A DNA stretch of 35,946 nt, taken from CAXSEF01 sp964236695 (lineage in GTDB: Bacteria; Pseudomonadota; Alphaproteobacteria; Acetobacterales; Acetobacteraceae). Under the pieces are notes generated by a model. That model saw only the letters and a program-made list of their open reading frames with translations, was not told where the DNA came from and made no database searches. The DNA is taken from assembly GCA_964236695.1 (NCBI GenBank), contig CAXSFU010000034.1, positions 1 through 35,946 on the forward strand, given 5' to 3'. The number at the start of each line of letters is the position of its first letter. Within the stretch, counting starts at the first letter, position 1. Of the stretch, positions 24,605 to 33,325 are shown piece by piece. Both the position numbers and the translations under genes were made by a program.

Positions 24605-26028
24605 GCGGCGGCGCCGGCCTGGTGCGCCCGGCGCGCCTCCTTGAGGTTCTGCGCCAGCAGGAAGGCCACCTCCAGGCTCTGCTCCGCGTTCAGGCGCGGG
24701 TCGCACTGCGTGTGGTAGCGGTGCGCGAGGACCGCCTCGGTGATCTCCTGCGCGCCCCCGATGCACTCGGTGACGTTCTGCCCGGTCATCTCGAGGTGGA
24801 TGCCGCCGGCGTAGGTGCCCTCGGCGAGGTGGATCGCGCAGAACTCCTCGATCTCCTGCATGATGTGGCTGAACGGGCGGGTCTTGAAGCCGGAGGCGGC
24901 GCGCACCGTGTTGCCGTGCATCGGGTCGCACGACCACACCACGCTCATGCCCTCGCGCTGCACCGCGCGGATCAGCGGCGGCAGGTGCTCTGCGCATTTC
25001 TCGCGGCCCATGCGCACGATCAGCGTGAGCCGGCCGGCGACGTTGTCGGGGTTGAGAACGCTGCACAGGCGCAGCAGGCCCTCCGGCGTCATCGTGGGCC
25101 CGGCCTTCAGCCCGATCGGGTTGGCGATGCCGCGCATGTACTCGACGTGCGCGCCATCGAGGTTGCGGGTCCGGTCGCCGATCCAGAGCATGTGCGCGCC
25201 GGTGTTGTAGCAGTCCTCGCTCGTGGAGTCGGCGCGGGTCATCGCCTCCTCGTAGTTGAGCAGCAGCGCCTCGTGCGAGGTGTAGAGCTTGGTCTGCGCC
25301 ACCAGCGGCGTGGTGAGGTCGGACATGCCGCAGGCCGAGATGAAGTCGAGCGTCTCCGAGATCCGGTCGGCGAGGTCGCGGTAGCGCCGGCCCTGCGCGG
25401 AGCGGCGGACGAAGCCGAGGTTCCACTCGTGCACGCGGGCCAGCATCGCGTAGCCGCCGTCGGTGAGCGCGCGCAGGAAGTTCAGCGTCGCGGCGGACTG
25501 CGAGTAGGCGGTCATCTGGCGCGCGGGATCGGGCCGGCGCGCCTCTGGGGTGAACTCGATCGAGTTGATGATGTCGCCGCGGTAGCTGGGCAGCTCGACC
25601 CCGTCCTGGGTCTCGGTCGCGGCGGAGCGTGGCTTGGCGAACTGGCCCGCGAGGCGCGCGACCTTGACCACCGGGACGCCGGCCCCGAAGGTCAGCACCA
25701 TCGTCATCTGCAGCAGCACGCGCAGCATGTCGCGGATGGAGTCGGCGTGGAAGTCGGCGAAGCTTTCCGCGCACTCGCCGCCCTGCACGAGGAAGCCGCG
25801 GCCGTGGGCGACGTCGCCGAGCTGGCGGCGCAGCTCGCGCGCCTCGCCCGCGAACACCAGCGGCGGCATGGCGCGCAGCCGGCCCTCGACCTCGGCAAGC
25901 TGCGCCGCGTCGTCGTAGGACGGCATCTGCTGCGGCGGGAAGCCGCGCCACGAGGAACTGGACCAGCCGGGCCGGCCGGCGGGGGCGCCGTGCAGGTCGC
26001 CGAGGTCGGGAACGATGTTGCTGTCCAA
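24601..26028 (-). CDS. aroG: Class II 3-deoxy-7-phosphoheptulonate synthase
   Basis: First step of the shikimate pathway (phosphoenolpyruvate plus erythrose 4-phosphate). The 475-residue product is of the plant/AroH class II type: FLVQGGECAESF (about residues 79-90), KVARLAGQFAKPRS, EWNLGF, TSHEALLLNYEEAMTR, TGAHMLWIGDRTR, KAGPTMTPEGL and WSCDPMHGNT. It starts at TTG 26028, with GGAG eight bases upstream; no ATG or GTG alternative precedes the conserved region. It is coupled to tyrA downstream. A DAHP synthase in the same block as scyA/scyC and the trp genes mirrors the cyanobacterial scytonemin cluster, although I cannot tell whether the same enzyme class is used there. Confidence 0.95.
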   Translation of the reverse strand: MDSNIVPDLGDLHGAPAGRPGWSSSSWRGFPPQQMPSYDDAAQLAEVEGRLRAMPPLVFAGEARELRRQLGDVAHGRGFLVQGGECAESFADFHADSIRDMLRVLLQMTMVLTFGAGVPVVKVARLAGQFAKPRSAATETQDGVELPSYRGDIINSIEFTPEARRPDPARQMTAYSQSAATLNFLRALTDGGYAMLARVHEWNLGFVRRSAQGRRYRDLADRISETLDFISACGMSDLTTPLVAQTKLYTSHEALLLNYEEAMTRADSTSEDCYNTGAHMLWIGDRTRNLDGAHVEYMRGIANPIGLKAGPTMTPEGLLRLCSVLNPDNVAGRLTLIVRMGREKCAEHLPPLIRAVQREGMSVVWSCDPMHGNTVRAASGFKTRPFSHIMQEIEEFCAIHLAEGTYAGGIHLEMTGQNVTECIGGAQEITEAVLAHRYHTQCDPRLNAEQSLEVAFLLAQNLKEARRAHQAGAAA

Positions 26029-26159
26029 GGCCAGGTCTCCGGTGGTGATGGGGCCGCACCGGGAGGTCCCGGTCCGGGCTGGTGCGTCTGGGCTGGTGTC
26101 GTCTGGGTGCGGCGTTCGGCGAGAGCGGCGCGGGGCCTGGGCGACCCCCGGCCGTGCGC

Positions 26160-27701
26160 CTATTCGGCCGCCTCCCTGCGTTCGCGCGGGGCGATGCTGA
26201 TCGAGTTGCAGAGCAGCGCGTCCTCGGCCGCGCTGAGCAGGGCGCGCGCCTTCATGCAGGATTCCTGGTACTCGGCCTCGGGGTCGGAGTCCGACACCAC
26301 GCCGCCGCCGGCCTGGACGTGGAGCACGCCCGCCTTCACGAGGCCGGTGCGCAGACCGATGCAGGTGTCGAGGTTGCCGTCGGCGCCGATGTAGCCGATG
26401 CCGCCCGCGTAGAAGCTGCGCCGCACCTTCTCCAGCTCATCGATGATCTCCATCGCGCGGATCTTCGGGGCGCCCGACACAGTGCCGGCGGGAAAGCCGG
26501 CGCACAGCGCGTCGAGCACGTCGGCGCGCCCGGCGTCGAACTCGCCCTCGACGTTGGAGACGACGTGCATGACGTGGGAGTAGCGCTCGACCACCATCTT
26601 CTCGGTCACCCGCACGGTGCCGGTCCTGGCGACGCGGCCCACGTCGTTGCGCCCGAGGTCGAGCAGCATCAGGTGCTCGGCCAGCTCCTTGGGGTCGGCG
26701 AGCAGCTCGCGCTCCAGCGCGAGGTCCTCGGCGCGGCTGGCGCCGCGCCTGCGGGTACCCGCGATCGGGCGCACGGTCACCACGCCGTCGCGCAGCCGCA
26801 CCAGGATCTCGGGCGAGCTGCCCACCAGCGCGAAGTCGCCGAGGTGGAGGTAGAACGAGAACGGCGACGGGTTCAGCCGGCGCAGGGACCGGTACAGCGC
26901 GAACGGCGGCAGGGCGAACGGCATCGAGAAGCGCTGCGAGGGGACCACCTGGAACGCGTCGCCGGCGCGGATGTACTCCTGGGCACGCTCCACCATGGCG
27001 TGGTACTCCGCCCTGGTGCAGTTCGAGGTCGCCTCGCCCGCGCTCACCGGGGCGTGCGCGGGGACGTGGCGGGCCGTGCCGGCCTCCAGGCGCTCGACGA
27101 TGTCGTGCAGCCGCGCCCGCGCCCGGTCGTAGGCCGCCGCGGCGGTCAGCCCCGCCTCCGGGTAGACCGGCGTCACCACGGTCATCTCGTCGAGCACGTT
27201 GTCGAACACCGAGATCACGCTGGGACGCATCAGGACGGCGTCGGGCAGGTTCAGCTCGTCGGGGTTCGCGTCGGGCAGGCGCTCGATCAGGCGAACGAAG
27301 TCGTAGGAGAAGAAGCCGATCAGGCTCGCGCTGCCGGGCGGCAGCTCGGCGGGTAGCTCGATCCGGCACTCGGCGATCAGGGCGCGCAGGCTGTCCATCG
27401 CCGGCAGCGGCGAGGGCTCGTAGCGCTCCTCGCCGGGGCGCGTCGTGCGGCTGATCTCGGCGCGGCCGTCCCGGCAGCGCCAGACCAGGTCGGGGCCGAG
27501 GCCGATGTAGGAGTAGCGGCCGCGCACCGAGCCGCCCTCGATCGATTCGAGGAGGAAGCTGTACGGCTGTCCCTCGGTGAGCTTCAGCATCGCCGCGACC
27601 GGCGTCTCCAGGTCGGCGATCAGCGTGGTCCACACGACCTGCGGCCGGCCTGCGTCGTAGGCCTCGGCGAAGGCGGGTCTTTCGGGCGAAATGTACATCA
27701 T
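26160..27701 (-). CDS. trpE: Anthranilate synthase component I
   Basis: Converts chorismate to anthranilate with ammonia supplied by TrpG. 513 residues. The N-terminal part has the Trp feedback-binding segment LLESIEGGSVRGRYSYIGL (about residues 50-68). The C-terminal chorismate-binding domain has NPSPFSFYLHLGDFALVGSSPE, RPIAGTRRRG, LLDLGRNDVGRVA, FPAGTVSGAPKIRAMEIIDE and YAGGIGYI. The LLES motif is intact, so inhibition by tryptophan is expected, whereas a deregulated copy might have been useful for a secondary metabolite. Start at 27701, with a second ATG directly after it. It is separated from trpC upstream by 217 bases in which I see no gene or leader peptide with Trp codons. Confidence 0.95.
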   Translation of the reverse strand: MMYISPERPAFAEAYDAGRPQVVWTTLIADLETPVAAMLKLTEGQPYSFLLESIEGGSVRGRYSYIGLGPDLVWRCRDGRAEISRTTRPGEERYEPSPLPAMDSLRALIAECRIELPAELPPGSASLIGFFSYDFVRLIERLPDANPDELNLPDAVLMRPSVISVFDNVLDEMTVVTPVYPEAGLTAAAAYDRARARLHDIVERLEAGTARHVPAHAPVSAGEATSNCTRAEYHAMVERAQEYIRAGDAFQVVPSQRFSMPFALPPFALYRSLRRLNPSPFSFYLHLGDFALVGSSPEILVRLRDGVVTVRPIAGTRRRGASRAEDLALERELLADPKELAEHLMLLDLGRNDVGRVARTGTVRVTEKMVVERYSHVMHVVSNVEGEFDAGRADVLDALCAGFPAGTVSGAPKIRAMEIIDELEKVRRSFYAGGIGYIGADGNLDTCIGLRTGLVKAGVLHVQAGGGVVSDSDPEAEYQESCMKARALLSAAEDALLCNSISIAPRERREAAE

Positions 27702-27918
27702 GGCATCCGGCTCGTCGGAGGAAGGCTGTTCGGGCGTGCTGCGTCACCGGCGGCCCCGTGGGCTCGGGCGCGGGCCGCGGGGCAGGACGCGGGCTGCCGC
27801 AGGCTGCGCGGGAAGCGCCGCGGGCGGGGCTTGGGCCCGGGTGGGGGCACGGGGCCGCCCAGGGATGGAAGCGCGGGTGGAGGCGGGAGCCCCGGCGGGA
27901 ACGGGGACTGCGTGCGGC

Positions 27919-28713
27919 TCACGGTGCGGTGCCCAGCAGAGCGGCGGTCGCCGCGGTGACGTCGGCCTGGCGCAGCAGGCTCTCGCCCACCAGGAAGCAG
28001 CGCGCGCCCGCGCGGCCCATGCGGGCGATGTCGCCGGCCGAGGACACGCCGCTCTCGCACACCACGAGACGGTCCGCCGGCACCAGGCGGGCGAGCCGTT
28101 CCGTGGTCGCGAGGTCGACCTTGAGCGTCCTGAGGTCGCGGTTGTTGATGCCGACCAGCGGCGAGCGGAGACGCAGGGCGCGCTCCAGCTCCGCCTCGTC
28201 GTGCACCTCGAGCAGCACGTCGAGCCCCAGGGTCAGCGCGGTCGATTCCAGCTCCGCCGCCTGCGCGTCGCCCAGCGCCGCGAGGATCAGCAGCACCGCG
28301 TCCGCCCCGGCGGCGCGTGCCTCGACGACCTGGTACGGGTCGAGGGTGAAGTCCTTGCGCAGCACCGGCAGCGTGGCCGCGGCGCGCGCCTCGACCAGAT
28401 GGGCGATCGAGCCCCGGAAATAGGGCGTGTCGGTCAGCACGGACAGGCACGCGGCACCGCCCGCCTCGTAGGCGGCGGCGAGCGACGCAGGGCTGAAATC
28501 CGCACGGATCAGGCCGCGGCTCGGGCTCGCCTGCTTGATCTCGGCGATCAGGCCGGCGCGTCCGGATGCGACCCGGGCGCGCAGTGCGTGCACGAAGCCG
28601 CGGGTCGGCTCGGCCGGCAGCGAGCCTTCCAGCTCGCCGAGCGGGCGGCGGATGCGGCTGCGCTCGACCACGCCGCGGGTGTCAGCACAGATCCGCTCCA
28701 GCATGTCGCTCAT
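27919..28713 (-). CDS. trpC: Indole-3-glycerol phosphate synthase
   Basis: Closes the pyrrole ring of indole in tryptophan synthesis. 264-residue TIM barrel without a fused TrpF domain. Signature segments: LIAEIKQASPSRGLI (catalytic Lys, about residue 60), FRGSIAHLVEAR, LPVLRKDFTLDPYQVVEARA, LLEVHDEAELERAL, LVGINNRDLRTLKVDLATTE and VCESGVSSAGDI. The ATG at 28713 overlaps the trpD stop (ATGA). trpF, needed between TrpD and TrpC, is not in the window. Confidence 0.95.
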   Translation of the reverse strand: MSDMLERICADTRGVVERSRIRRPLGELEGSLPAEPTRGFVHALRARVASGRAGLIAEIKQASPSRGLIRADFSPASLAAAYEAGGAACLSVLTDTPYFRGSIAHLVEARAAATLPVLRKDFTLDPYQVVEARAAGADAVLLILAALGDAQAAELESTALTLGLDVLLEVHDEAELERALRLRSPLVGINNRDLRTLKVDLATTERLARLVPADRLVVCESGVSSAGDIARMGRAGARCFLVGESLLRQADVTAATAALLGTAP

Positions 28714-29735
28714 GCCGGCACCGCGTTGGTGGCGCGCACCAGGGCGTCGAGGCGGCCCGCCGCCGCGCCGGAGTCGATCGAGCAACGCGCCAGCTCCGCG
28801 CCGTGGGCGAGGCTGTCGGCGCGTCCGGCCACGACGAGCGCGGCGCCCGCGTTGAGCAGGACAATGTCGCGATAGGGGCCCGCGCGGCCGGCGAGCAGCG
28901 CCCGCAGCGCGGCGGCGTTGCAGACGGCGTCGCCGCCGCGCAGGTCGTCGGGTGCCGCGCGCGCGAGGCCGGCCTGCTCCGGCGTGACCTCGAAGCGGGT
29001 GATCGCGCCGTCCCGCAGCTCGGCCACCGAGGAGGCGCCTGTCGTGGTCAGCTCGTCGAGCCCGTCATGGCCGCAGACCACCCAGGCACGGGTGCAGCCC
29101 GAGGCGCGCAGCACCTCGGCGAGCGGGACGAGCCAGGCGGGGGCGAACACGCCGAGAAGCTGCAGGCGCACGCGCGCCGGATTGCACAGCGGACCCAGCA
29201 GGTTGAACACCGTGCGCACGCCCAGCTCGCGGCGCACCTCGGCGACGGCGCGCATCGCGGGGTGGTGGCCGGGCGCGAACAGGAAGCCGATGCCGTCCTC
29301 GGCGAGGGCGCGCGCGGCCTCGGCGGGGGCGAGGTCGAGCCGCACGCCGAGCGACTCCAGCACGTCTGCGGCGCCGGAGCGCGATGAGACGGCGCGGTTG
29401 CCGTGCTTGGCGACCGCTACGCCGCAGCCCGCCACCACGAAGGCGACGGCGGTGGACACGTTCCAGGTGCCGCGCGTGTCGCCGCCGGTGCCGCACACGT
29501 CGATCGCGCCGGGCGGGGCGGGCACGGCGGCGGCGCGCGCCATCATCGCGCGGCTGGCGCCGAGGATCTCGGCCACCGTCTCGCCACGCGCGCGCATCGC
29601 GAGCAGCAGGCCGCCGATCTGCGCGGGCGTCGCCTCGCCGCGCATCAGCACGCCGAACGCGGCCTCCGCCTGTGCGGCGTCGAGCGCCGTGCCGGCGGCG
29701 ACCAGGGCGAGGGCGGCACGCAGGTCGGCGCTCAT
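28710..29735 (-). CDS. trpD: Anthranilate phosphoribosyltransferase
   Basis: Transfers phosphoribose from PRPP to anthranilate. 341 residues with the expected motifs: DVCGTGGDTRGTWNVSTAVA (about residues 78-97, the glycine-rich PRPP site), KHGNRAVSSRSGAADVLE, FAPGHHPAMRAVAEVRRELG and RTVFNLLGPLCNPA. The ATG at 29735 overlaps the trpG stop and its own stop overlaps the trpC start (both ATGA), so trpG-trpD-trpC are translated as a coupled unit. Confidence 0.96.
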   Translation of the reverse strand: MSADLRAALALVAAGTALDAAQAEAAFGVLMRGEATPAQIGGLLLAMRARGETVAEILGASRAMMARAAAVPAPPGAIDVCGTGGDTRGTWNVSTAVAFVVAGCGVAVAKHGNRAVSSRSGAADVLESLGVRLDLAPAEAARALAEDGIGFLFAPGHHPAMRAVAEVRRELGVRTVFNLLGPLCNPARVRLQLLGVFAPAWLVPLAEVLRASGCTRAWVVCGHDGLDELTTTGASSVAELRDGAITRFEVTPEQAGLARAAPDDLRGGDAVCNAAALRALLAGRAGPYRDIVLLNAGAALVVAGRADSLAHGAELARCSIDSGAAAGRLDALVRATNAVPA

Positions 29736-30424
29736 ACCGGCCGCGATCCCGCGACCACGCCCAGGAAGTTGGCGAGCAGGGCGGACCCCATGCCGGTCTC
29801 GATGCTCTCGGGGTGGAACTGCACGCCGTGCACCGGGCGCTCGCGGTGGCACAGGCCCATCACCAGGCCGTCCTCGCTCCAGGCGTTGACGCGCAGGCAG
29901 GGCGGCACGCTGTCGCGCTCCACGACCAGGCTGTGGTAGCGCGTGGCGGCGAACGGGTTCGGCAGCCCGGCGAACACGCCGGTGCCGTCATGGCTGATCA
30001 GGCTGACCCGGCCATGCATCGGCCGTGGCGCGCGCACCACCCGGCCGCCGTAGACCTGGCCGATCGCCTGGTGGCCGAGGCAGACGCCGAGCACCGGGAC
30101 CGAGGCCGCCGCGCGCTCGATCAGGGCGAGCGAGATGCCGGCGCTGTCCGGGTCGCAGGGGCCGGGCGAGATCACCACGGCGTCGTGGCGCTGGGCCATG
30201 GCGTCGTCGACGCCGAGCGAGTCGTTGCGTCGCACGTCCAGCCGCGCGCCGAGCGCGCCGAGGGCATGGAACAGGTTGAAGGTGAAGCTGTCGTAGTTGT
30301 CGAGCAGCAGCAGCCGCGGCGTCCAGGTGTCGCCCGCGAGAGCGGTTGCCGCGGCGGCCCCGGGGGGAAGGACGCCGGGGGCCTGTCCGGCGGACGGACG
30401 CGCCCGGCCCTGGACCTGGGTCAC
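29732..30424 (-). CDS. trpG: Anthranilate synthase glutamine amidotransferase subunit
   Basis: Supplies ammonia from glutamine to TrpE. Class I amidotransferase core: LLLLDNYDSFTFNLFHALG, VVISPGPCDP, nucleophile motif VLGVCLGHQAIGQ and GVQFHPESIETG carrying the His/Glu of the triad. The only usable start is GTG 30424, overlapping the scyC-like stop as GTGA. It gives 230 residues with an atypical N-terminal extension of about 34 Ala/Gly/Pro-rich residues. The coupling to the scyC-like gene is strong evidence that this trp set belongs to the scy-like pathway rather than to the housekeeping trp operon. Confidence 0.93.
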   Translation of the reverse strand: MTQVQGRARPSAGQAPGVLPPGAAAATALAGDTWTPRLLLLDNYDSFTFNLFHALGALGARLDVRRNDSLGVDDAMAQRHDAVVISPGPCDPDSAGISLALIERAAASVPVLGVCLGHQAIGQVYGGRVVRAPRPMHGRVSLISHDGTGVFAGLPNPFAATRYHSLVVERDSVPPCLRVNAWSEDGLVMGLCHRERPVHGVQFHPESIETGMGSALLANFLGVVAGSRPV

Positions 30425-31368
30425 AGGGCGGCGGCCGGCAGGTAGCTCGGGCCGCGCGCGAAGCTGTCGAGGTTGCCGGCACGGTGCTCCAGCAGGCGCT
30501 TGAGGCTCATGCTCTCGGCGCCGTAGTCCTCGATCTGCAGCTTGCCGTGCACCGGCGGGCGGGCCTTCTCGAAGAACGCGACGCGGTGCTGCACCAGGCC
30601 GCGCGCTTCCGGGTTGCCGAACGCATAGGCGCAGGGCACCAGGAACATGCAGCTCCGCTGCACGAAGCCCAGGTCGCGGTAGCGGTGCTCGAACTCCAGC
30701 AGCGAGTACTGGCCGCAGTCGTGGGTGCGGATCGTCACCTCGACGTCGCGGCCGTACTCGTCGGTGAAGTCGCCCCTGTCGGGCGACGCGTCGCGCCTGG
30801 CGCGCAGGAAGAACGCCCAGTCGGCGAGGTTGCGGGCGTCGGACAGGAACGCCGTCGCCTGGTCGAGTGGGGCGTCGACGAACATCGAGCTGGTCCTGGT
30901 CTCGAACTTGCCCGTGGCCGCCGAACGCAGCCCGGCCTGGCGCTCCAGCGCGCCCTTGAGCGAGCGGATCTCTGCGGTGTGCACGAGGTGGATGCCCTGC
31001 ATGATCATGGGCGTCGCGCGCTCCGGGCCGACGAAGCTCAGCCAGTGGAAGTAGCAGCCGGCCTCGTCCGAGCCCATGTAGCCGGCCGGGAACACCAGCG
31101 CCGGATAGCACTGGAAGTACTTGCCGTACTCGAAGCCGCAATGCCATTCGACGCCGCTGAACAGCGGGGTGTCGATGGTCTTGACGTGGTAGAACAGGTC
31201 GCTGTGGTAGCCCGACGCGGTGCCGCGCCAGGTGTTGTCGTCGATCTGCTCGATCATGCGGCTGTAGAGCGTCCACTCGTCGAGGTTGCGCAGGTCGCGC
31301 AGGTAGGCGAGCGCCGCGGCGGGCGAGGTCTCGATGTAGGTCGAGGTCGCGAAGGTGTTGCGTTCCAT
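30421..31368 (-). CDS. scyC: ScyC-like cyclase (scytonemin-type indole alkaloid biosynthesis)
   Basis: 315-residue soluble protein built of two tandem SRPBCC/START-like halves. The first begins ETSPAAALAYLRDLRNLDEW (about residues 13-32), the second DAPLDQATAFLSDARNLADW (about residues 155-175). The repeated AxxYLRDxRNLxxW pattern shows an internal duplication. Segments I associate with ScyC are NTFATSTYIETSP, EWHCGFEYGKYFQCYPALVF, FHWLSF and RTPMIMQGIHLVHT-like sequence. In Nostoc, ScyC cyclises and decarboxylates the ScyA product to the tricyclic ketone half of scytonemin. It lies 17 bases after the scyA-like gene and is coupled to trpG. Function here is inferred from likeness and context; a general polyketide-cyclase-like role is the main alternative. 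Confidence 0.78.
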   Translation of the reverse strand: MERNTFATSTYIETSPAAALAYLRDLRNLDEWTLYSRMIEQIDDNTWRGTASGYHSDLFYHVKTIDTPLFSGVEWHCGFEYGKYFQCYPALVFPAGYMGSDEAGCYFHWLSFVGPERATPMIMQGIHLVHTAEIRSLKGALERQAGLRSAATGKFETRTSSMFVDAPLDQATAFLSDARNLADWAFFLRARRDASPDRGDFTDEYGRDVEVTIRTHDCGQYSLLEFEHRYRDLGFVQRSCMFLVPCAYAFGNPEARGLVQHRVAFFEKARPPVHGKLQIEDYGAESMSLKRLLEHRAGNLDSFARGPSYLPAAAL

Positions 31369-31385
31369 GGACGACGTCGCTCTTC

Positions 31386-33149
31386 TCAGTTGGACGTGAT
31401 GAGGGGAAAGCTCAGCCCCTCGTGCTTCTCGAGTGCCTGGCTCGCGCGCAGCCCCTCGTTGCGGCCGTGGGTGGGCGCCAGCCGGTCGGCGTCGATCACC
31501 ACGTCGACGACGAACGGCCCGCCACAGGACAGGGCGTTGCCCAGCGCCGCGCGCAGATCGGACTCGTTCTCGACGCGGATCGATTGCGCCCCCATCGCGC
31601 GGGCGAGCAGGGCGAAGTCGACCGGCGGGAAGGTCGCGTCGGCGACGCCGCCCATGCCGAGCGCGTCCATGCCCTGGAAGCACATGTTGTAGCGGCCGTC
31701 GTTGAGCACGACCCACACCACCGGCAGCTGGGCCTTCACCGCGGTGTTGATCTCGCTGTTCATCAGCATCGAGCCGTCGCCCGAGACCACCACGGCCGGT
31801 CGGCCGGTCGCCGACGCCACGCCGAGCGCGCCGGTGGCGGCGTGGCCCATCGACCCCAGGTTGGTGCTGACGCGGTAGCGGTTCGGCTCCGGGAAGCGCA
31901 GGTAGTGCGTCGCCCAGGTGAAGGCGTTGCCGGATTCTGCGAGCACGACGGCGTCGCTGCCGTCGACCACCTCCTCCTGGAGCATCGCCATCAGGAAGTC
32001 GGGGCGGATGCGGCCTGCGGCCTCGAGCGCGGGGAACTCGGGGTGCGGCGGCTGCACCTCGACCGCCGCGGCCGCGCTGTCCGGCCAGGCGTCGAGCAGC
32101 GCCGCCAGGAAGTCGTCGCAGTCGGCCTGCACCGCGTAGGTTTCCGCCTGCGGGTAGGCGACGCCGGGCACCATCGGGTCGAGGTCGACGTGGACGAAGC
32201 CGCCCGCGGGGACCAGCGCCGGGTTCCAGAACGAGGTCGGCTCGCCGAGGCGGGTGCCGAGCACCAGGGTGCGGTGCGGGGCGTGGCGGCGCATGTGGGC
32301 GACCACGGTGGCGGTGTGCCCGCCCATGCCGGTCACGCCGGCGAACAGCGGGTGCGTCTCGGGGATCACGCCCTTGGCGCGCGGCGAGCACATCACCGCG
32401 GCACCGGCGCGTTCGGCGAAGGCCAGCAGGCGGGCCGAGGCGTGGCGCGCGCCGAAGCCGGCCCAGATCACGAATGGCCCCTCGCGCAGCAGCTCGACGC
32501 AGTGCGCCACCGCCGCCGGGTTGACCGTGGGCGAGAACGAGGCGACGCCGCGCGGCAGCAGCCTGGGCAGCGGCTGGGACAGGGGCATGCCCTGCACGGC
32601 GTTCGGCACGCTGATGTGGGCGACGTAGCCGCCGGGGCGGTGCAGCCCGGCGGCGACGCGGCGCAGCACCTGGGGGAGCTGGTCGGCGCTGTCGAGCACC
32701 ACCGCGTCGTCGAACCAGGCGCCGGCCTGGAACAGCCCGGCCGAAGGCATCGTGTAGCTGCTGGTCTCCTGGATGCCGCCGCGGCCGCGCTGCGGCGCCG
32801 AGGCATAGGCGGAGATCAGGATGACCCGGGCTCCCTCGCTGCGCGCGGCGATCATGCCGGTGAGCGCGTTGGTGATGCCTGGGCCGGTGGTGGTGAACAC
32901 GACCACCGGAATGTCGGCGGCGATCGATGCCTCTGTGGCGGCGAAGGCGGCGCCGCTCTCGTGGCGGAAGTGCAGCAGGTGGAGGTGCTCCGACAGCGAG
33001 GCCCAGAGCAGGGCCTGGGCGCCGCCGCACACGCCATAGGCGTGCATCACGCCGAGCATGCGCATCGCCCGGCCGAGCGCGTCCGCGACCGTGGTGGTCG
33101 CGGCGGCGGGACGCTGGCGAAGCTCTGCATCCAGATTGGAAACGTTCAT
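31386..33149 (-). CDS. scyA: ScyA-like thiamine-diphosphate-dependent enzyme
   Basis: 587 residues in the acetolactate synthase-like three-domain layout. The N-terminal Pyr domain has the activating glutamate in FRHESGAAFAATEAS (about residue 63) and TTTGPGITNALTGMIAARSE. The central domain has LVLGTRLGEPTSFWNP. The C-terminal PP domain has VVSGDGSMLMNSEINTAV and WVVLNDGRYNM, the GDG-to-N metal/ThDP motif. It is not the housekeeping acetolactate synthase, because no ilvH follows and it pairs with scyC. In Nostoc, ScyA couples indole-3-pyruvate and 4-hydroxyphenylpyruvate. The ATG at 33149 heads a unidirectional run of thirteen genes. A likely promoter with a palindrome between its hexamers lies about 150 bases upstream. 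Confidence 0.78.
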   Translation of the reverse strand: MNVSNLDAELRQRPAAATTTVADALGRAMRMLGVMHAYGVCGGAQALLWASLSEHLHLLHFRHESGAAFAATEASIAADIPVVVFTTTGPGITNALTGMIAARSEGARVILISAYASAPQRGRGGIQETSSYTMPSAGLFQAGAWFDDAVVLDSADQLPQVLRRVAAGLHRPGGYVAHISVPNAVQGMPLSQPLPRLLPRGVASFSPTVNPAAVAHCVELLREGPFVIWAGFGARHASARLLAFAERAGAAVMCSPRAKGVIPETHPLFAGVTGMGGHTATVVAHMRRHAPHRTLVLGTRLGEPTSFWNPALVPAGGFVHVDLDPMVPGVAYPQAETYAVQADCDDFLAALLDAWPDSAAAAVEVQPPHPEFPALEAAGRIRPDFLMAMLQEEVVDGSDAVVLAESGNAFTWATHYLRFPEPNRYRVSTNLGSMGHAATGALGVASATGRPAVVVSGDGSMLMNSEINTAVKAQLPVVWVVLNDGRYNMCFQGMDALGMGGVADATFPPVDFALLARAMGAQSIRVENESDLRAALGNALSCGGPFVVDVVIDADRLAPTHGRNEGLRASQALEKHEGLSFPLITSN

Positions 33150-33295
33150 GTCTTTCGCACCCGCCGTGTGTTGGTCGTCGCAAAGCCCGCCGCCACCGCG
33201 GCTGCGTGCCGCCGCAACGGCCCGCGTCCTGGCGCGTGACGCCGGACTCCAGTAGAACTCATCGCATGGGGATCAATACCCGAATTTGACATAGC

Positions 33296-33325
33296 AGTAT
33301 AGCTTGAATGTGCAAGCAGTGTCGG
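33296..33325 (-). promoter_or_regulatory. Candidate promoter of the scy-like operon
   Basis: On the minus strand CCGACA (33325-33320) is followed after 18 bases by TATACT (33301-33296). The -10 matches five of six and the -35 four of six sigma-70 positions. The start of transcription would be near 33288, giving a leader of about 140 bases before the scyA-like ATG. Confidence 0.45.
33302..33317. promoter_or_regulatory. Operator-like palindrome GCTTG-N6-CAAGC
   Basis: GCTTGAATGTGCAAGC is a 16-base inverted repeat lying between the -35 and -10 of the candidate scyA promoter. That is a position where a repressor, or a promoter-twisting activator, could act. Similar CTTG/CAAG half-sites recur at 33500-33518. 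The regulator is not in the window. Confidence 0.4.

Noticed and set aside
27702..27918. Trp attenuator leader peptide before trpE
   Set aside because: I found no short frame with adjacent Trp codons on the minus strand, and no T-run terminator.
31386..33149. Housekeeping acetolactate synthase (ilvB)
   Set aside because: No ilvH or ilvC follows, and the gene is 17 bases from a ScyC-like cyclase in an aromatic-precursor operon. The ThDP fold alone does not decide it, so the ScyA call rests on context and needs a tree.
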